In this document: positions 55,019 through 64,000 of the stretch, one piece after another
How the letters are laid out: the number at the start of each line of letters is the position of its first letter
How positions within the stretch are numbered: the stretch's first letter is position 1
Assembly: GCF_001441615.1 (NCBI RefSeq)
Contig: NZ_LAXJ01000016.1
Coordinates: 124,001-188,000, forward strand
DNA from: Roseovarius atlanticus
GTDB taxonomy: Bacteria; Pseudomonadota; Alphaproteobacteria; Rhodobacterales; Rhodobacteraceae
DNA length: 64,000 nucleotides
Reading direction: 5' to 3'
The notes under the pieces: generated by a model
What the model was told of the DNA's origin: nothing
What the model saw: only the letters and a program-made list of their open reading frames with translations
Database searches by the model: none
Translations under genes and position numbers: made by a program

Positions 55019-58000
55019 GCAACAGCGTCCTGGTAGATCGGCGCGTCCTCTACCGGGCGTTCGGCAATCTCGGCTTCGGCGCGTTCCAGAACACGCTTGA
55101 TCCGGGACGCCAGCACCCGGACATTCGGTTCCAGTACCATGGAATCGTGATCGCCCGGCACCTCGTAAACCTCTACCGTAGGCACGAACCGGGTCCAGTC
55201 ATTGTCCGGAAAGAGGTACTGCCGTTCGCTATTGACCAGGCGGCCCGGCGCCACTTCCCACCGCGCCATGAGCGGCGGGCGGAACAGCGCGAGCGGACCT
55301 TTCCAGGGTCGCACTTGGTACTTGCCCACGCTTTCCATGAACGCCGCCTCGATTGCAGCATCATGGAACTTGGGGCCCTCATCTTCCGCGTCTGCGCCGC
55401 CACGGCGTTTCTGCATTTCCCAAGCGATGCGATTGCGGACCCAAGTCGAGAAATAGGACGGACCCTGCTCTTTCAGGTTCAGCCAATTCAGCATGATCCG
55501 GTCTCGCCGCGTCAGCGGTGGCCGCACCGGCATGGGCGAATCCAGTAAGATGACAGATGCGATTTCTTCTCCGGCGTCCTCCAGCTGACGGGCAATCTCG
55601 TAGGCCGTGATGCCGCCGCCGGAAAAGCCGCCGATCATGTAGGGCCCCTCGGGCTGCACCTGCCGCATCTCGGCGATGTAATCGCGCGCGGCTTCCTCGA
55701 TGGTGAAATGCGGTTCCTCGTCGCCATAGAGACCCCGCGCCTGAAGGCCATAGAACGGACGGTCATTGCCCACCAGATGCGCCAGATGCCGCAGGTTCAG
55801 GACGTTGCCGAACATCCCTGCCACAAGGAAGAAGGGCGTGCGCGGCCCACCTTCGCCGGAATGCATGGGCACAAGGTGGGTGAACCGCCGTTCCGGCCGC
55901 GCGGCGGACCCGCTATCGCCCTTTCCGTCAGACTGCGCGTCGTCCCCGGTGTCAGACACACCCCGTTCGGCGATCAAACCGGCGACCTTGCGGATGGTCG
56001 GGGCCTCGAACAGCACGGAAATGGGGAAATCGACATTCCAGGTTTTGCGAATTTGCGCGAACAGCCGCACCGCGATAAGCGAGTGACCGCCCAGGTCAAA
56101 GAAGCTGTCTTCGGCGCCGATCTTGTCCACACCCAGAAGTTCGGCCCAGAAGCCTGCGAGCGTTGTTTCGATGGCGCCCTCCGGTTCCACGAATTCACTG
56201 TCCAGCTGTGGCCGCTCGAATGTCTGCCCGCCGCTTTTCTGCGTGTCGTCGGCCTGTCCCGCCTGCTGGATCAGGGACGGCAGGTCCATGGACGAGAGGA
56301 TGACCATAGGCGCCTTGTCCAAGGCAAGTGCGCGCAGGAACAGGTCCCCCCCTTCTTCGGCGCGGATACCCTGCGTCAGGTTGTGACGGAGCTGCTCCTC
56401 GGCGGGCGACAGTGGCGCGATTCTCTCCTCGCCAGCCTTGGTCGCGCTCTGATCCGAGGCGGCAAAACCGACAGAGGTCTCCATCCGCCGAATAGAGAAG
56501 CCATGGATATCGACGCAGACCTCGCCATCGGGCGTTGCCAGCGTCACATCGAAGGTCGCGATATCGGCCTCCGCCCTGTTGTCACCGGCGTTTCGCACCC
56601 AACTGACAATGCGTTCGGGCAGGTCGCGGAACACCTTGACCGACCGATATGACACCGGCACCCAGAGGTAGGCCTCGGGATCATAGCCTTGGATCAGTTC
56701 CATCGCCCAGCCGGTCGCGAGGTCCAACATTGCCGGATGCAGCCGGTATCCGGCCCGCGTATCGCTGCGGGCAACCTCAGGCAAGGCCAGTTCGGCAAGC
56801 CCCTCGCCCTTGCCAAGGGCGGTCGACTGGATCACGCCCCAGCGTGGCCCAAAGCGCAGATGGGTTTCCTGCGCACTTCTGAGCGAGCCGCCCTTCGCCG
56901 CGCGCACCGGTGTGGCGCAGCGTGCGGCGATTCCGGCAATGTCCAAAGGACCGGGCCTGCGCAAAGGCAGGATCGAAATCTGCGCCTGCGCGTTCACTTC
57001 CCGGGTGTCCTCGGCACCGCTTTCGACCACAAGCTCATAGCCCGTGTCGGTTCTGGGAAGGCGCAGGTGAACCGGTCTCGTCTCACCCGCGCCTACAGCC
57101 AGCGGTCGCATGAAATATAGATCGCGGATCTCGAACGCGGCGGTTTCTCCTTGTCCTGCCAGAGCCTCCGCAGCCAATTCCAGATAGCCGGTGCCGGGCA
57201 GCACAGCATGGCCCGCGCCGGTCCGGTGATCGTTCAGGATCCAACGATCCTTGGCGACGTACTCCGCGGTAAAGACGCGGTTGCCCACGGCGTCGAATGT
57301 CTTCTTGTCCAGAAGTGGCAGGCCGGCGGGAAGCACGGGTGCGTCCTTGCCAGCGCCGGTGCGCAAGGCCATGGCATCGGCTGCCATGCCGGTATCCGCC
57401 CAGATTCCCCATCCGATCGCAAGCACACGCGTCTTGTCGCCGGCGCGGGACCGGGCGTAAGCGTTGAGGTACTCGTTCGCCGCCACATAATCGACCTGAC
57501 CCGTTGGCGCGGTGGCGGTGGAGCTGGACGAAAACAGCACCAGCCAGTCCACGTCTCCATCCGGAAATACGTCCTCGAGAACGCGCGTGCCGTGCAGCTT
57601 CGGGGCAAAGACATTCTCGATCTCGGTCATCGACTTGGTCTGGATAAGACCGTCCTCGACGACGCCGGCAGCATGGATGATACCGTGCACCGGCCCCATG
57701 GTTGTCTCGATCTCCCCACGGATCTCGCGCATGTCTTCCACATTCGACACATCCCCCGCGAGGCAGATGACTTCACCGCCCGCGTCTTCGAGCGCTTTCA
57801 CCGCGCGGATGTGGCGCGCAATAGGGTCGCCCGGCGCAGTATTCTCCAGCACTTGGTCCCAACTGTCCTTTGGCGGCAGGCCGCTGCGTGACATCAACAC
57901 GATGCGCGCGTCCGAAACCTCGACCAGCCGCCGCGCAAGGGTCAGGCCGATACCGCCGACACCACCGGTGATCAGGACAACGCCCTTCTCCTTGAGGCGC

Positions 58001-61000
58001 GGCACTCCGGCCTCCGGGGCGTCAAGATCCTTGGGCCGCCAGACCATTTCATAGCGCTTCTGACCGCGCACGGCCGCCTCCAACGCTGCCGGAGGTGACA
58101 GGATCTCTTCCAGAACCGGGATCGTGAAGGACGACAGGTCGGGCGCCGTCCGACCCTTCGCCCGCGGCAGGTCTAGATCGAGAGACGAGACCGTGATCTG
58201 CGGAAATTCCCGTCCGATCACCCGGCCCGGCCCCGCGAGCGTCGCCTTCTCCGGAAAGAGCAGCGGCTCGTCGCGGACTTGCACCGCCCCGGAACTCAGG
58301 ACAGTCACATGCAAGGGATGGCTCCAGCCTTCATCGCCAATGGCTTGGGCCAGGAACAGCAAGCTGAAAAAGCCCTGCTCAAGGTTCCGGTGGAAAAAGC
58401 TCGATCCCGGGCGATGACTCTCACGCGTGGTCGCCAGCCACCCGTGAACGACACGGTCGGGCAGAAACTCCCGGTCCATCAGATCGCCGATCAGCGCATC
58501 ATAACTCTCGCGGCCGCGTTCAGGCGACAGGATATAGCCAGTGTCACCGTCCCGCGCAAACGTGTCGCCCGCACGGACCGTAATTACCTGGTGGCCCGCA
58601 GAGCGCAGACGCTTCGTCACACCATCGCAAAGGCCCCCGTCATCTTCGAAGATCAGCCAGCGCTGCGGCGAAAGATCGGACAGATCCCCGGTCACATCGG
58701 TTTCGCAGGCGGCATAGGCTGGACGCCAGACCGGGGCCCAGCCCCAGTTTTCGGGCGTCTCGTCGCGCATGAGCCACTTGGTGTTTAGCTCGCTTTCGAC
58801 CTTTCCCGGTTCGATGAAATAATGCGACCGGCGGAAGGCATAGGTCGGCAAGGGCAAGCGCACCCGTCGTGCCTTGCCCCAGTACTGCGCCCAGTCGATC
58901 TCTCCGCCAAGCGCCCAGACACGCCCCAGCATCGCAAGGAAATACGCGTCATCCGGCGTCTCGTCCTTGGGGTGCCGCAAGGAGCCGATGACCTGATTGG
59001 CCTCGATTTCCGGGTGCTGGCCGGCCAGCGAAGACAACACCGTGCCCGGGCCTACCTCGATGAAGATCCGGTTTTTCGCGGCCAGCGTACCCAGACATTC
59101 GGCGAAAAGGACCGTGCCGCGCAGGTGATCAACCCAGTACAGCGGATCGGTCGCCTGTTCCGCGGTCATCATCTCGCCCGTGCGGTTCGAGGTTAGGGGC
59201 ATCTGCGGTGGATTGAGGGTAATTGACCGCAGGTATTCGCCGAATTTACCGAGAATTGGATCAAGCATCCGCGAATGGCCCGCAACATCCACCGCGATGC
59301 GTTGAAAATCTATCTCGCGCGCCTCGAGTTCCTTTTGCAGCACCTCAAGCGCGGACTTTGGACCGCTCGCCATGGACAGGTTGGGGGCGTTGACCGCACC
59401 GAGATCCAGGTCGTCACCCAGCAAGGGCCGCAGGGCGTCCGCCGACATGCTTACCGACAACATCCCTCCCGGTTCGACCGTATCGAGCAATTCGCCTCTC
59501 AGATGCACCAAGCCAATGCAGTCTTCGAACGACATGACCCCGGCGAGGCACGCCGCGGTGTACTCACCCAGCGAATGGCCGACCATGGCAGCCGGTTGCA
59601 CGCCCCAGCTCATCCAGAGCTTCGCAAGCGCAAACTCGCAAATCACGATCAGCGGCAACTGGACCGACGGTTTCTCAAGACGTTCACCCGCCTCGGTCTC
59701 GTGACCCGCGTCGGGCAACAAGATCTTCCTGATATCGCCATCGATCTTCGGATCAAGAATATCCAAACCCTTGTCCATCCACTCGGCGAAAACGGGTTCG
59801 GTCTCATAGAGATCGCGTGCCATGCCGGCATATTGCGTACCACCGCCCGAGAACATGAAAACCGTGTCCGGCCGGTCGAGGGCAACGTGACTGAAGACCT
59901 TGCGCGGGTCGTTGGCGTCCAGCTTGACGGCGGCTTCCTCATGGGTTTCGGCAACCACCACGCGACGGTTCTCGAACGCATGGCGACCTTCCTTGAGCGT
60001 CCAAGCGACGTCTGCCAGATCCTCGTCGGCATGCTCACGCAGATGGGCGGCCAAGTTCTGCGAATTACCATCGAGGGCTGCCTTCGAGCGTGCCGAGAGC
60101 AGCAGCATCTGGAACGGCCAGTCCGAAGGCTCGGACGCCGCGCGTTCCGGCGCTTCTTCGAGCACGGCATGGGCATTGGTGCCGCCAACGCCAAGCGAGT
60201 TGACCGCCGCGCGGCGCGGCCCCCTGTGGCTCACCCAGTCCGACAACTGGTCATTGACCCGGAACGGAGAGTTCTCGAAATCTATCGCCGGATTTGGCTT
60301 TTCATAGTTCAGCGATGGCGGGATTTGACGGTGGTGAAGCGCCAGGGATGTCTTGATCAGACTCGCGACCCCGGCAGCAGTGTCCAGATGTCCGATATTC
60401 GTCTTGACCGAACCCAGTTTGCAAAAGCCGGTCTCGGACGTGGTTTCCTGAAACGCCTGGGTCATCGCGGCCACCTCGATCGGGTCGCCCAGATATGTCC
60501 CGGTACCATGGCACTCCACGTAGTCAATCGTGTCAGCGGTGACACCGGACATCAGATGCGCCTCGGCCATCGCCTCGGCCTGACCCTCTACCGACGGAGC
60601 GAGATAGCCTGCCTTCGATGCGCCATCGTTGTTGACTGCCGTGCCTTTGAGCACCGCCCAGATGTGATCTCCGTCGCGCACGGCATCTTCCATCCGGCGC
60701 AGAACTACGGCTCCGGCGCCGGAGCCGAACACGGTGCCGCGCGCGCGATGGTCGAAAGCGTGGCAATGTCCGTCGGGCGAAAGAACCTCGCCCTCCTTGT
60801 AGATATAGCCCCGGTTCTGAGGCAACTCGATCGTGGAGCCACCGGCGATGGCCATATCGCAGTCGCCGTTCAGCAGCGCCTGCACGGCATAATGCGTCGC
60901 AACCAGAGAGGTGCTGCAGGCGGTCTGAACGTTCACGCTGGGGCCGGTCAGGTCAAAGATATGGCTGACGCGTGTCGCCAGAAAGTCCTTGTCGTTTCCA

Positions 61001-61491
61001 GTATGGCGCAACAAAAAGAGCCCCACATCGTCGACGAGGTCACGGTTGGTGCAGACGTTGAAATAAAAGTAGCTGCCCATGCCACAGCCAGCATAGACCC
61101 CGATCGGGCCGGTTGCGCCCGATGGCGGATGCCCGGCATTCTCAAGCGCTTCCCACGCGACCTCAAGGAACTGCCTGTGTTGAGGGTCCATGATCGCCGC
61201 TTCCTTGGGCGAAAGCCCAAAGAATTCGGCATCGAACTCGGCGAAACCGTCCAACGGCCCGGCGGCAGGCACGTAATCGGGACGATCAAGCATATGCGGC
61301 GCCTCACCGGACGCAATCAGTTCATCGCGCGTGAATCTGCGGATGGACTCGATGCCATCGCGCAGATTTGTCCAGTAGGTTTCGATCCCGTCAGCTCCGG
61401 GCAAATGCGCGGCCATGCCGACAATCGCGATGTCCGCGACGGTCGCCTCCTCGCTTTGCGAACCCGAGACCTCTGTGATCAATTTGTTCAT
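55015..61491 (-). CDS. Type I polyketide synthase KS-AT-KR-DH-ACP-TE
   Basis: A 2158-residue single-module PKS. Domains in order: KS (about 20-450, Cys192 in TACSTSL, His in ECHGTGT and KTNIGHLD), AT (about 540-840, Ser640 in GHSLGE), KR (Rossmann ITGGVGGIG near 1170, Tyr in VDYVAANEYLN near 1334), DH-like (DHRTGAGHAVLPG near 1420; HPAMLDLA near 1587), ACP (Ser in LGGHSL near 1802) and TE (Ser in GGFSGGG near 1957). The DH follows the KR, an uncommon order. ATG 61491 is preceded by GAGG at 8 nt. First gene of a four-gene operon. It should extend an acyl or aminoacyl starter once and release it. Confidence 0.94.
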   Translation of the reverse strand: MNKLITEVSGSQSEEATVADIAIVGMAAHLPGADGIETYWTNLRDGIESIRRFTRDELIASGEAPHMLDRPDYVPAAGPLDGFAEFDAEFFGLSPKEAAIMDPQHRQFLEVAWEALENAGHPPSGATGPIGVYAGCGMGSYFYFNVCTNRDLVDDVGLFLLRHTGNDKDFLATRVSHIFDLTGPSVNVQTACSTSLVATHYAVQALLNGDCDMAIAGGSTIELPQNRGYIYKEGEVLSPDGHCHAFDHRARGTVFGSGAGAVVLRRMEDAVRDGDHIWAVLKGTAVNNDGASKAGYLAPSVEGQAEAMAEAHLMSGVTADTIDYVECHGTGTYLGDPIEVAAMTQAFQETTSETGFCKLGSVKTNIGHLDTAAGVASLIKTSLALHHRQIPPSLNYEKPNPAIDFENSPFRVNDQLSDWVSHRGPRRAAVNSLGVGGTNAHAVLEEAPERAASEPSDWPFQMLLLSARSKAALDGNSQNLAAHLREHADEDLADVAWTLKEGRHAFENRRVVVAETHEEAAVKLDANDPRKVFSHVALDRPDTVFMFSGGGTQYAGMARDLYETEPVFAEWMDKGLDILDPKIDGDIRKILLPDAGHETEAGERLEKPSVQLPLIVICEFALAKLWMSWGVQPAAMVGHSLGEYTAACLAGVMSFEDCIGLVHLRGELLDTVEPGGMLSVSMSADALRPLLGDDLDLGAVNAPNLSMASGPKSALEVLQKELEAREIDFQRIAVDVAGHSRMLDPILGKFGEYLRSITLNPPQMPLTSNRTGEMMTAEQATDPLYWVDHLRGTVLFAECLGTLAAKNRIFIEVGPGTVLSSLAGQHPEIEANQVIGSLRHPKDETPDDAYFLAMLGRVWALGGEIDWAQYWGKARRVRLPLPTYAFRRSHYFIEPGKVESELNTKWLMRDETPENWGWAPVWRPAYAACETDVTGDLSDLSPQRWLIFEDDGGLCDGVTKRLRSAGHQVITVRAGDTFARDGDTGYILSPERGRESYDALIGDLMDREFLPDRVVHGWLATTRESHRPGSSFFHRNLEQGFFSLLFLAQAIGDEGWSHPLHVTVLSSGAVQVRDEPLLFPEKATLAGPGRVIGREFPQITVSSLDLDLPRAKGRTAPDLSSFTIPVLEEILSPPAALEAAVRGQKRYEMVWRPKDLDAPEAGVPRLKEKGVVLITGGVGGIGLTLARRLVEVSDARIVLMSRSGLPPKDSWDQVLENTAPGDPIARHIRAVKALEDAGGEVICLAGDVSNVEDMREIRGEIETTMGPVHGIIHAAGVVEDGLIQTKSMTEIENVFAPKLHGTRVLEDVFPDGDVDWLVLFSSSSTATAPTGQVDYVAANEYLNAYARSRAGDKTRVLAIGWGIWADTGMAADAMALRTGAGKDAPVLPAGLPLLDKKTFDAVGNRVFTAEYVAKDRWILNDHRTGAGHAVLPGTGYLELAAEALAGQGETAAFEIRDLYFMRPLAVGAGETRPVHLRLPRTDTGYELVVESGAEDTREVNAQAQISILPLRRPGPLDIAGIAARCATPVRAAKGGSLRSAQETHLRFGPRWGVIQSTALGKGEGLAELALPEVARSDTRAGYRLHPAMLDLATGWAMELIQGYDPEAYLWVPVSYRSVKVFRDLPERIVSWVRNAGDNRAEADIATFDVTLATPDGEVCVDIHGFSIRRMETSVGFAASDQSATKAGEERIAPLSPAEEQLRHNLTQGIRAEEGGDLFLRALALDKAPMVILSSMDLPSLIQQAGQADDTQKSGGQTFERPQLDSEFVEPEGAIETTLAGFWAELLGVDKIGAEDSFFDLGGHSLIAVRLFAQIRKTWNVDFPISVLFEAPTIRKVAGLIAERGVSDTGDDAQSDGKGDSGSAARPERRFTHLVPMHSGEGGPRTPFFLVAGMFGNVLNLRHLAHLVGNDRPFYGLQARGLYGDEEPHFTIEEAARDYIAEMRQVQPEGPYMIGGFSGGGITAYEIARQLEDAGEEIASVILLDSPMPVRPPLTRRDRIMLNWLNLKEQGPSYFSTWVRNRIAWEMQKRRGGADAEDEGPKFHDAAIEAAFMESVGKYQVRPWKGPLALFRPPLMARWEVAPGRLVNSERQYLFPDNDWTRFVPTVEVYEVPGDHDSMVLEPNVRVLASRIKRVLERAEAEIAERPVEDAPIYQDAVA

Positions 61492-61529
61492 AAAATTGCC
61501 TCGCAAAAAATTAAATCTATGCACCTCAC

Positions 61530-61556
61530 GTCATATCACAAAATACACCAAGTCAA
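61530..61556 (-). promoter_or_regulatory. Candidate promoter for the PKS/NRPS operon
   Basis: On the minus strand TTGACT (61551-61556) and TATGAC (61530-61535) are 15 bp apart, about 40 bp before the PKS start in an AT-rich 183-bp gap. The spacing is short, so the call is tentative. Confidence 0.3.
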
Positions 61557-61674
61557 TAATCTCGACCGTGTTTTGGGGCATGATTGTCGGCGCTGTTCAT
61601 GCACAAGGCGCAATCTCGGCGCAGCCATCTTATTGTTGTCCATCCCGAAAACCGCGCACATCGCGTGACGCGTA

Positions 61675-62181
61675 TCAGCCTTGCGCCCGCCCGGGCAATA
61701 TGCGCGCGGGCACCCCCACCGCCGTCGCTCCAGCCGGAACGTCGTGCAGAACCACGGCGTTCGCGCCGATGACCGCATGATCTCCGATCGTGACCGGGCC
61801 GAGGATCTTTGCGCCCGGGCCGACATCCACATGCCCGCCAAGCTGCGGGGCACCTTTGTCGCCCCGATTGGTCCCCAATGTGACCTGTTGGAAAAGAATG
61901 CAATTCGGTCCGATCACGGCGTCGGGATGAACCACGACCCCGTTTGGATGCAGCATGATCAAGCCGCCGCCAATCCGGGTTGTCAGCGGAAGGTCCGCAC
62001 CAGTCACAGCCGACCAGAATTTGTGCCGAAGCGCGACCAGTTTGCGCCTTGTTCTGGACAGTGGCCGTCCCTCCAAGGCCTGATAATCCCGAAGACATTT
62101 CAGCAACCTGCAGGACGGGTCCCACCATCGAGACGGAGCCTCGCGGCTCCAATCGGCTTTGCTAGCTGATATGTCCTTCAC
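61675..62181 (-). CDS. Left-handed beta-helix acetyltransferase (CysE/WcaB-like)
   Basis: A 168-residue O-acetyltransferase using hexapeptide repeats: IGGGLIMLHPNGVVVHPDAV, ILFQQVTLGT, and VGPGAKILGPVTIGDHAVIG with the terminal loop VGVPARIL. The catalytic His is in MLHPNG. The helical N-terminal domain of true serine acetyltransferases is mostly absent, so a polysaccharide or product acetylase is more likely. The start is uncertain: GTG at 62181 avoids overlap, while GTG 62292 would overlap the upstream gene by 74 bp. Confidence 0.8.
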   Translation of the reverse strand: MKDISASKADWSREAPSRWWDPSCRLLKCLRDYQALEGRPLSRTRRKLVALRHKFWSAVTGADLPLTTRIGGGLIMLHPNGVVVHPDAVIGPNCILFQQVTLGTNRGDKGAPQLGGHVDVGPGAKILGPVTIGDHAVIGANAVVLHDVPAGATAVGVPARILPGRAQG

Positions 62182-62218
62182 CGTGTCATTTCCGATCGAT
62201 ACTGCAATCTGTGATGGC

Positions 62219-63625
62219 TCAGCGGAAAAGCTCGAAATCGCGCTCCAGCGAGAAGAAAACGCCGTTCGACGTTCCGCGTCCGAGCGGAGCACCCTCGTCG
62301 ATAAACCGATGCTCCAGCCCCAGACTCACATCCCAGTCTGCCGTCAAATTGCGCCGATAGGTGAGGTAAACACTCCCCTGTTCCTGACTGACCCCGGCAG
62401 GATCCGGACCGTCCACCGCGATATCGGCATAGGCCACATCAAACGAAAGGCTTGAGAGCGCCGTAACATCAACTTCGTAGCCTGCATCCATACGGGTCGT
62501 GATGGTGGCGTCGCTCACGATATCACTGATCGCGACGTCGCGCGACAAAGCGACGTCGAAGCGGCTGCGCGGCCACTCCGTCATATATGCGATCCGGCCA
62601 ATGGGCAGAGGATCGAACGTATCGCCCTGCGCCACCCCAAGGCTGATATCCAGCGATCCCGTAGGAAGCTCCAGCCGCCGGCCGACCTCGAATTCGTTCT
62701 GTCGCCCAAGCTGCGTCAGGATCGTGGAGGCGTCGAGCGTCAGTTCTCCGTTCGGCATCTCTTGGGTGTAACCGACAGATCCCACCAGACCACTTGTCGA
62801 GCTTCTGTCAACAGGTGCGAGCAGCCGTTCGGTAATCTCCGTATGGCCGACTTCCATAGTGAAGACCGAAACGGGCGATGTATCGTACTCCAGCCCGAGA
62901 GTGACGTCACGGGTGTCCCGCTGCGAATCGCGGGTGTCTTCGGCATCGTACTGTTCCTGCTCAACCGAAAGCGTTGCACGGGCGACAGGTGAAAAGCGGA
63001 AAATCAAACCAACTTGCGCCCGGTCTGTGCGGTTCGCGAACAGGAGCGGATCATTCGCACCGCTGTAATCGATCCGCCGGCTGTCCGCTTCGACAAAAAA
63101 ACCTAAGGGCGCCTCGATGCCAGTTTCGAACCGCAATCCGCCAATGATCTCTTCTCTGGTGCCGCCGCCTCGGAAGAAATCCGCAACCCCCAGGCTGCTT
63201 TGCGACAAAGGGTCTGAAAAGGCCAGGTCGAGTTTCGCGTAGTTCGCGAACAGAGCCAGTTGGCTGTTGCCGTTGTCTCGCTCATATCTCACGTCGAGGC
63301 GCGGGTCACTCAGGCGCGACTCGCGACCGACCAGCGGATCGTCGAGCAACCGCAGGACCGACTCCGCCGACAGCGAGAAGCTGTCTATATCGGTTTCGGT
63401 ATCCAGTCCAAAGGACAACCGCGTGTCCGAGGCATAGGTCGTGCCTGCAGAGCTAGGGGCCAGGATCAGGTTGTCGCGTGCATAGAATGTCTGGCTGACA
63501 CCGAAAGTGATCAAACGGCCAGGCTCGCCATCCTGGCCGCTGGCCGGCAGAACGCCCGCGCTCAACAGGCAAAAGGCGCTGCACGCCAGTCTAGGCGCGG
63601 GCGCGGATATCTTGGCCCATCTCAT
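62219..63625 (-). CDS. Outer-membrane beta-barrel protein of exosortase/EPS loci
   Basis: A 468-residue protein with a signal peptide (LACSAFCLLSAGVLPASG) and a mature part of alternating polar and hydrophobic strands that ends in Phe-Glu-Leu-Phe-Arg, typical of outer-membrane barrels (terminal aromatic residue). Strands such as FGVSQTFYARDNLILAP recall the PEP-CTERM system-associated barrel family. ATG 63625 is used; ATG 63676 would overlap the export gene by 38 bp. It is 13 bp after the export gene, so the two are coupled. Probable role: pore or docking site for exported polymer. Confidence 0.78.
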   Translation of the reverse strand: MRWAKISAPAPRLACSAFCLLSAGVLPASGQDGEPGRLITFGVSQTFYARDNLILAPSSAGTTYASDTRLSFGLDTETDIDSFSLSAESVLRLLDDPLVGRESRLSDPRLDVRYERDNGNSQLALFANYAKLDLAFSDPLSQSSLGVADFFRGGGTREEIIGGLRFETGIEAPLGFFVEADSRRIDYSGANDPLLFANRTDRAQVGLIFRFSPVARATLSVEQEQYDAEDTRDSQRDTRDVTLGLEYDTSPVSVFTMEVGHTEITERLLAPVDRSSTSGLVGSVGYTQEMPNGELTLDASTILTQLGRQNEFEVGRRLELPTGSLDISLGVAQGDTFDPLPIGRIAYMTEWPRSRFDVALSRDVAISDIVSDATITTRMDAGYEVDVTALSSLSFDVAYADIAVDGPDPAGVSQEQGSVYLTYRRNLTADWDVSLGLEHRFIDEGAPLGRGTSNGVFFSLERDFELFR

Positions 63626-63638
63626 CCTGAGGAGTCTG

Positions 63639-64000
63639 CTATTCAAACAGTCTGCGTTGCGGTGCTTCGACCACATCGCCCGGTGCCAGCCGCGTGCCGC
63701 CGCTTATGCCCGTCGCACTACCGGCTGGCGTCCGGGAATTGAACCTGTACGTGTTGACACGGCCAGTGCGCCGGTCGGTCCGGTGCAGTTCAATGCGCTT
63801 GTCGGCGGCAAACCGGCTCAGTCCGCCGGCTTCGGCGAGGAATTGCAACAGGGTGGTGCCCGGTTTGACCTCTTTGCGCCCCGCCTCCTCGAACTCGCCG
63901 ATGGCGTAGACATCCATGAGGTTGCTCGTTTCCTCTATCTCGGCAAGCGCGTCGATCGCCACGTAAACGGTGGGCGCCGAGGCGAAGTTGGGAGTGAGCG
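63639..64000 (-). CDS. Polysaccharide export protein with SLBB domain (partial, right edge)
   Basis: The C-terminal part of a Wza-type outer-membrane export protein. The frame is open to the window edge. It has VYAIGEFEEAGRKEVKPGTT, a soluble-ligand-binding beta-grasp (SLBB) pattern, followed by LLQFLAEAGGLSRFAADKRI. The N-terminal poly-export domain lies beyond 64000. It likely forms the exit channel for the polymer made by this locus. First visible gene of the minus-strand block. Confidence 0.82.
   Translation of the reverse strand, partial: LTPNFASAPTVYVAIDALAEIEETSNLMDVYAIGEFEEAGRKEVKPGTTLLQFLAEAGGLSRFAADKRIELHRTDRRTGRVNTYRFNSRTPAGSATGISGGTRLAPGDVVEAPQRRLFE

Noticed and set aside
59275..61668. 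Long plus-strand ORF of 797 codons opposite the PKS
   Set aside because: It is antisense to well-defined KS and AT domains, is Arg/His/Gln rich, and has no domain-like pattern; it comes from high-GC codon bias.

Overview
The window is high-GC DNA with the gene content of an alphaproteobacterium of the Roseobacter/Rhodobacteraceae type. Indicators are the yejABEF importer, a membrane-anchored cytochrome c of the cy type, the ffs-to-dnaX neighbourhood, a VPLPA-type exosortase pair, and tight packing with many 1-8 bp overlaps. No tRNA, rRNA or CRISPR array was seen.

Positions 1-23.8 kb look like ordinary chromosomal backbone. In order: a BMP-type nucleoside/purine ABC importer (minus strand, running off the left edge); yejABEF; a two-haem cytochrome c with a long acidic linker; prephenate dehydratase; a secreted protein built of 12 copies of a GAPF/EKDNQLG motif; SRPBCC protein, nudC and a CpdB-type phosphoesterase; the SRP RNA; a DSP-like phosphatase, a zinc metallopeptidase and a DUF202 protein; dnaX; a DnaJ-type zinc-finger mini-protein; a three-gene cobalt-type nitrile hydratase whose beta subunit is split in two; and a lipid A type acyltransferase.

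Near 23.9-24.3 kb base composition drops, and there is an integrase N-terminal remnant beside a small DUF1508 (YegP-like) frame. This looks like the edge of an accessory island. From 24.5 to about 48.6 kb the island encodes surface polysaccharide and protein-sorting functions: a TPR lipoprotein (PrsT-like), an ExoY-like initiating sugar transferase, a VPLPA-CTERM-like cargo protein, glycosyltransferases, a WecG/TagA transferase, an XrtD-like exosortase with GMC oxidoreductase and SDR, a Wzx-type flippase, an IS481-family insertion, and an operon of sugar oxidoreductases/epimerases with two glycosyltransferases. No Wzy polymerase was recognised.

From 64.0 down to 48.6 kb (all minus strand) lie a polysaccharide export protein (partial), an outer-membrane beta-barrel protein and a hexapeptide acetyltransferase. 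These are followed by a compact natural-product operon: a type I PKS (KS-AT-KR-DH-ACP-TE), a glycosyltransferase, an NRPS with a formyltransferase-like N-terminus and a luciferase-like monooxygenase embedded in its adenylation domain, and a 4'-phosphopantetheinyl transferase. The simplest reading is that the NRPS loads and modifies one amino acid, the PKS extends, reduces and dehydrates it, the thioesterase releases it, and the glycosyltransferase may decorate it. Its position beside export genes and an exosortase locus suggests a cell-surface or secreted glycosylated product, but this is inference.
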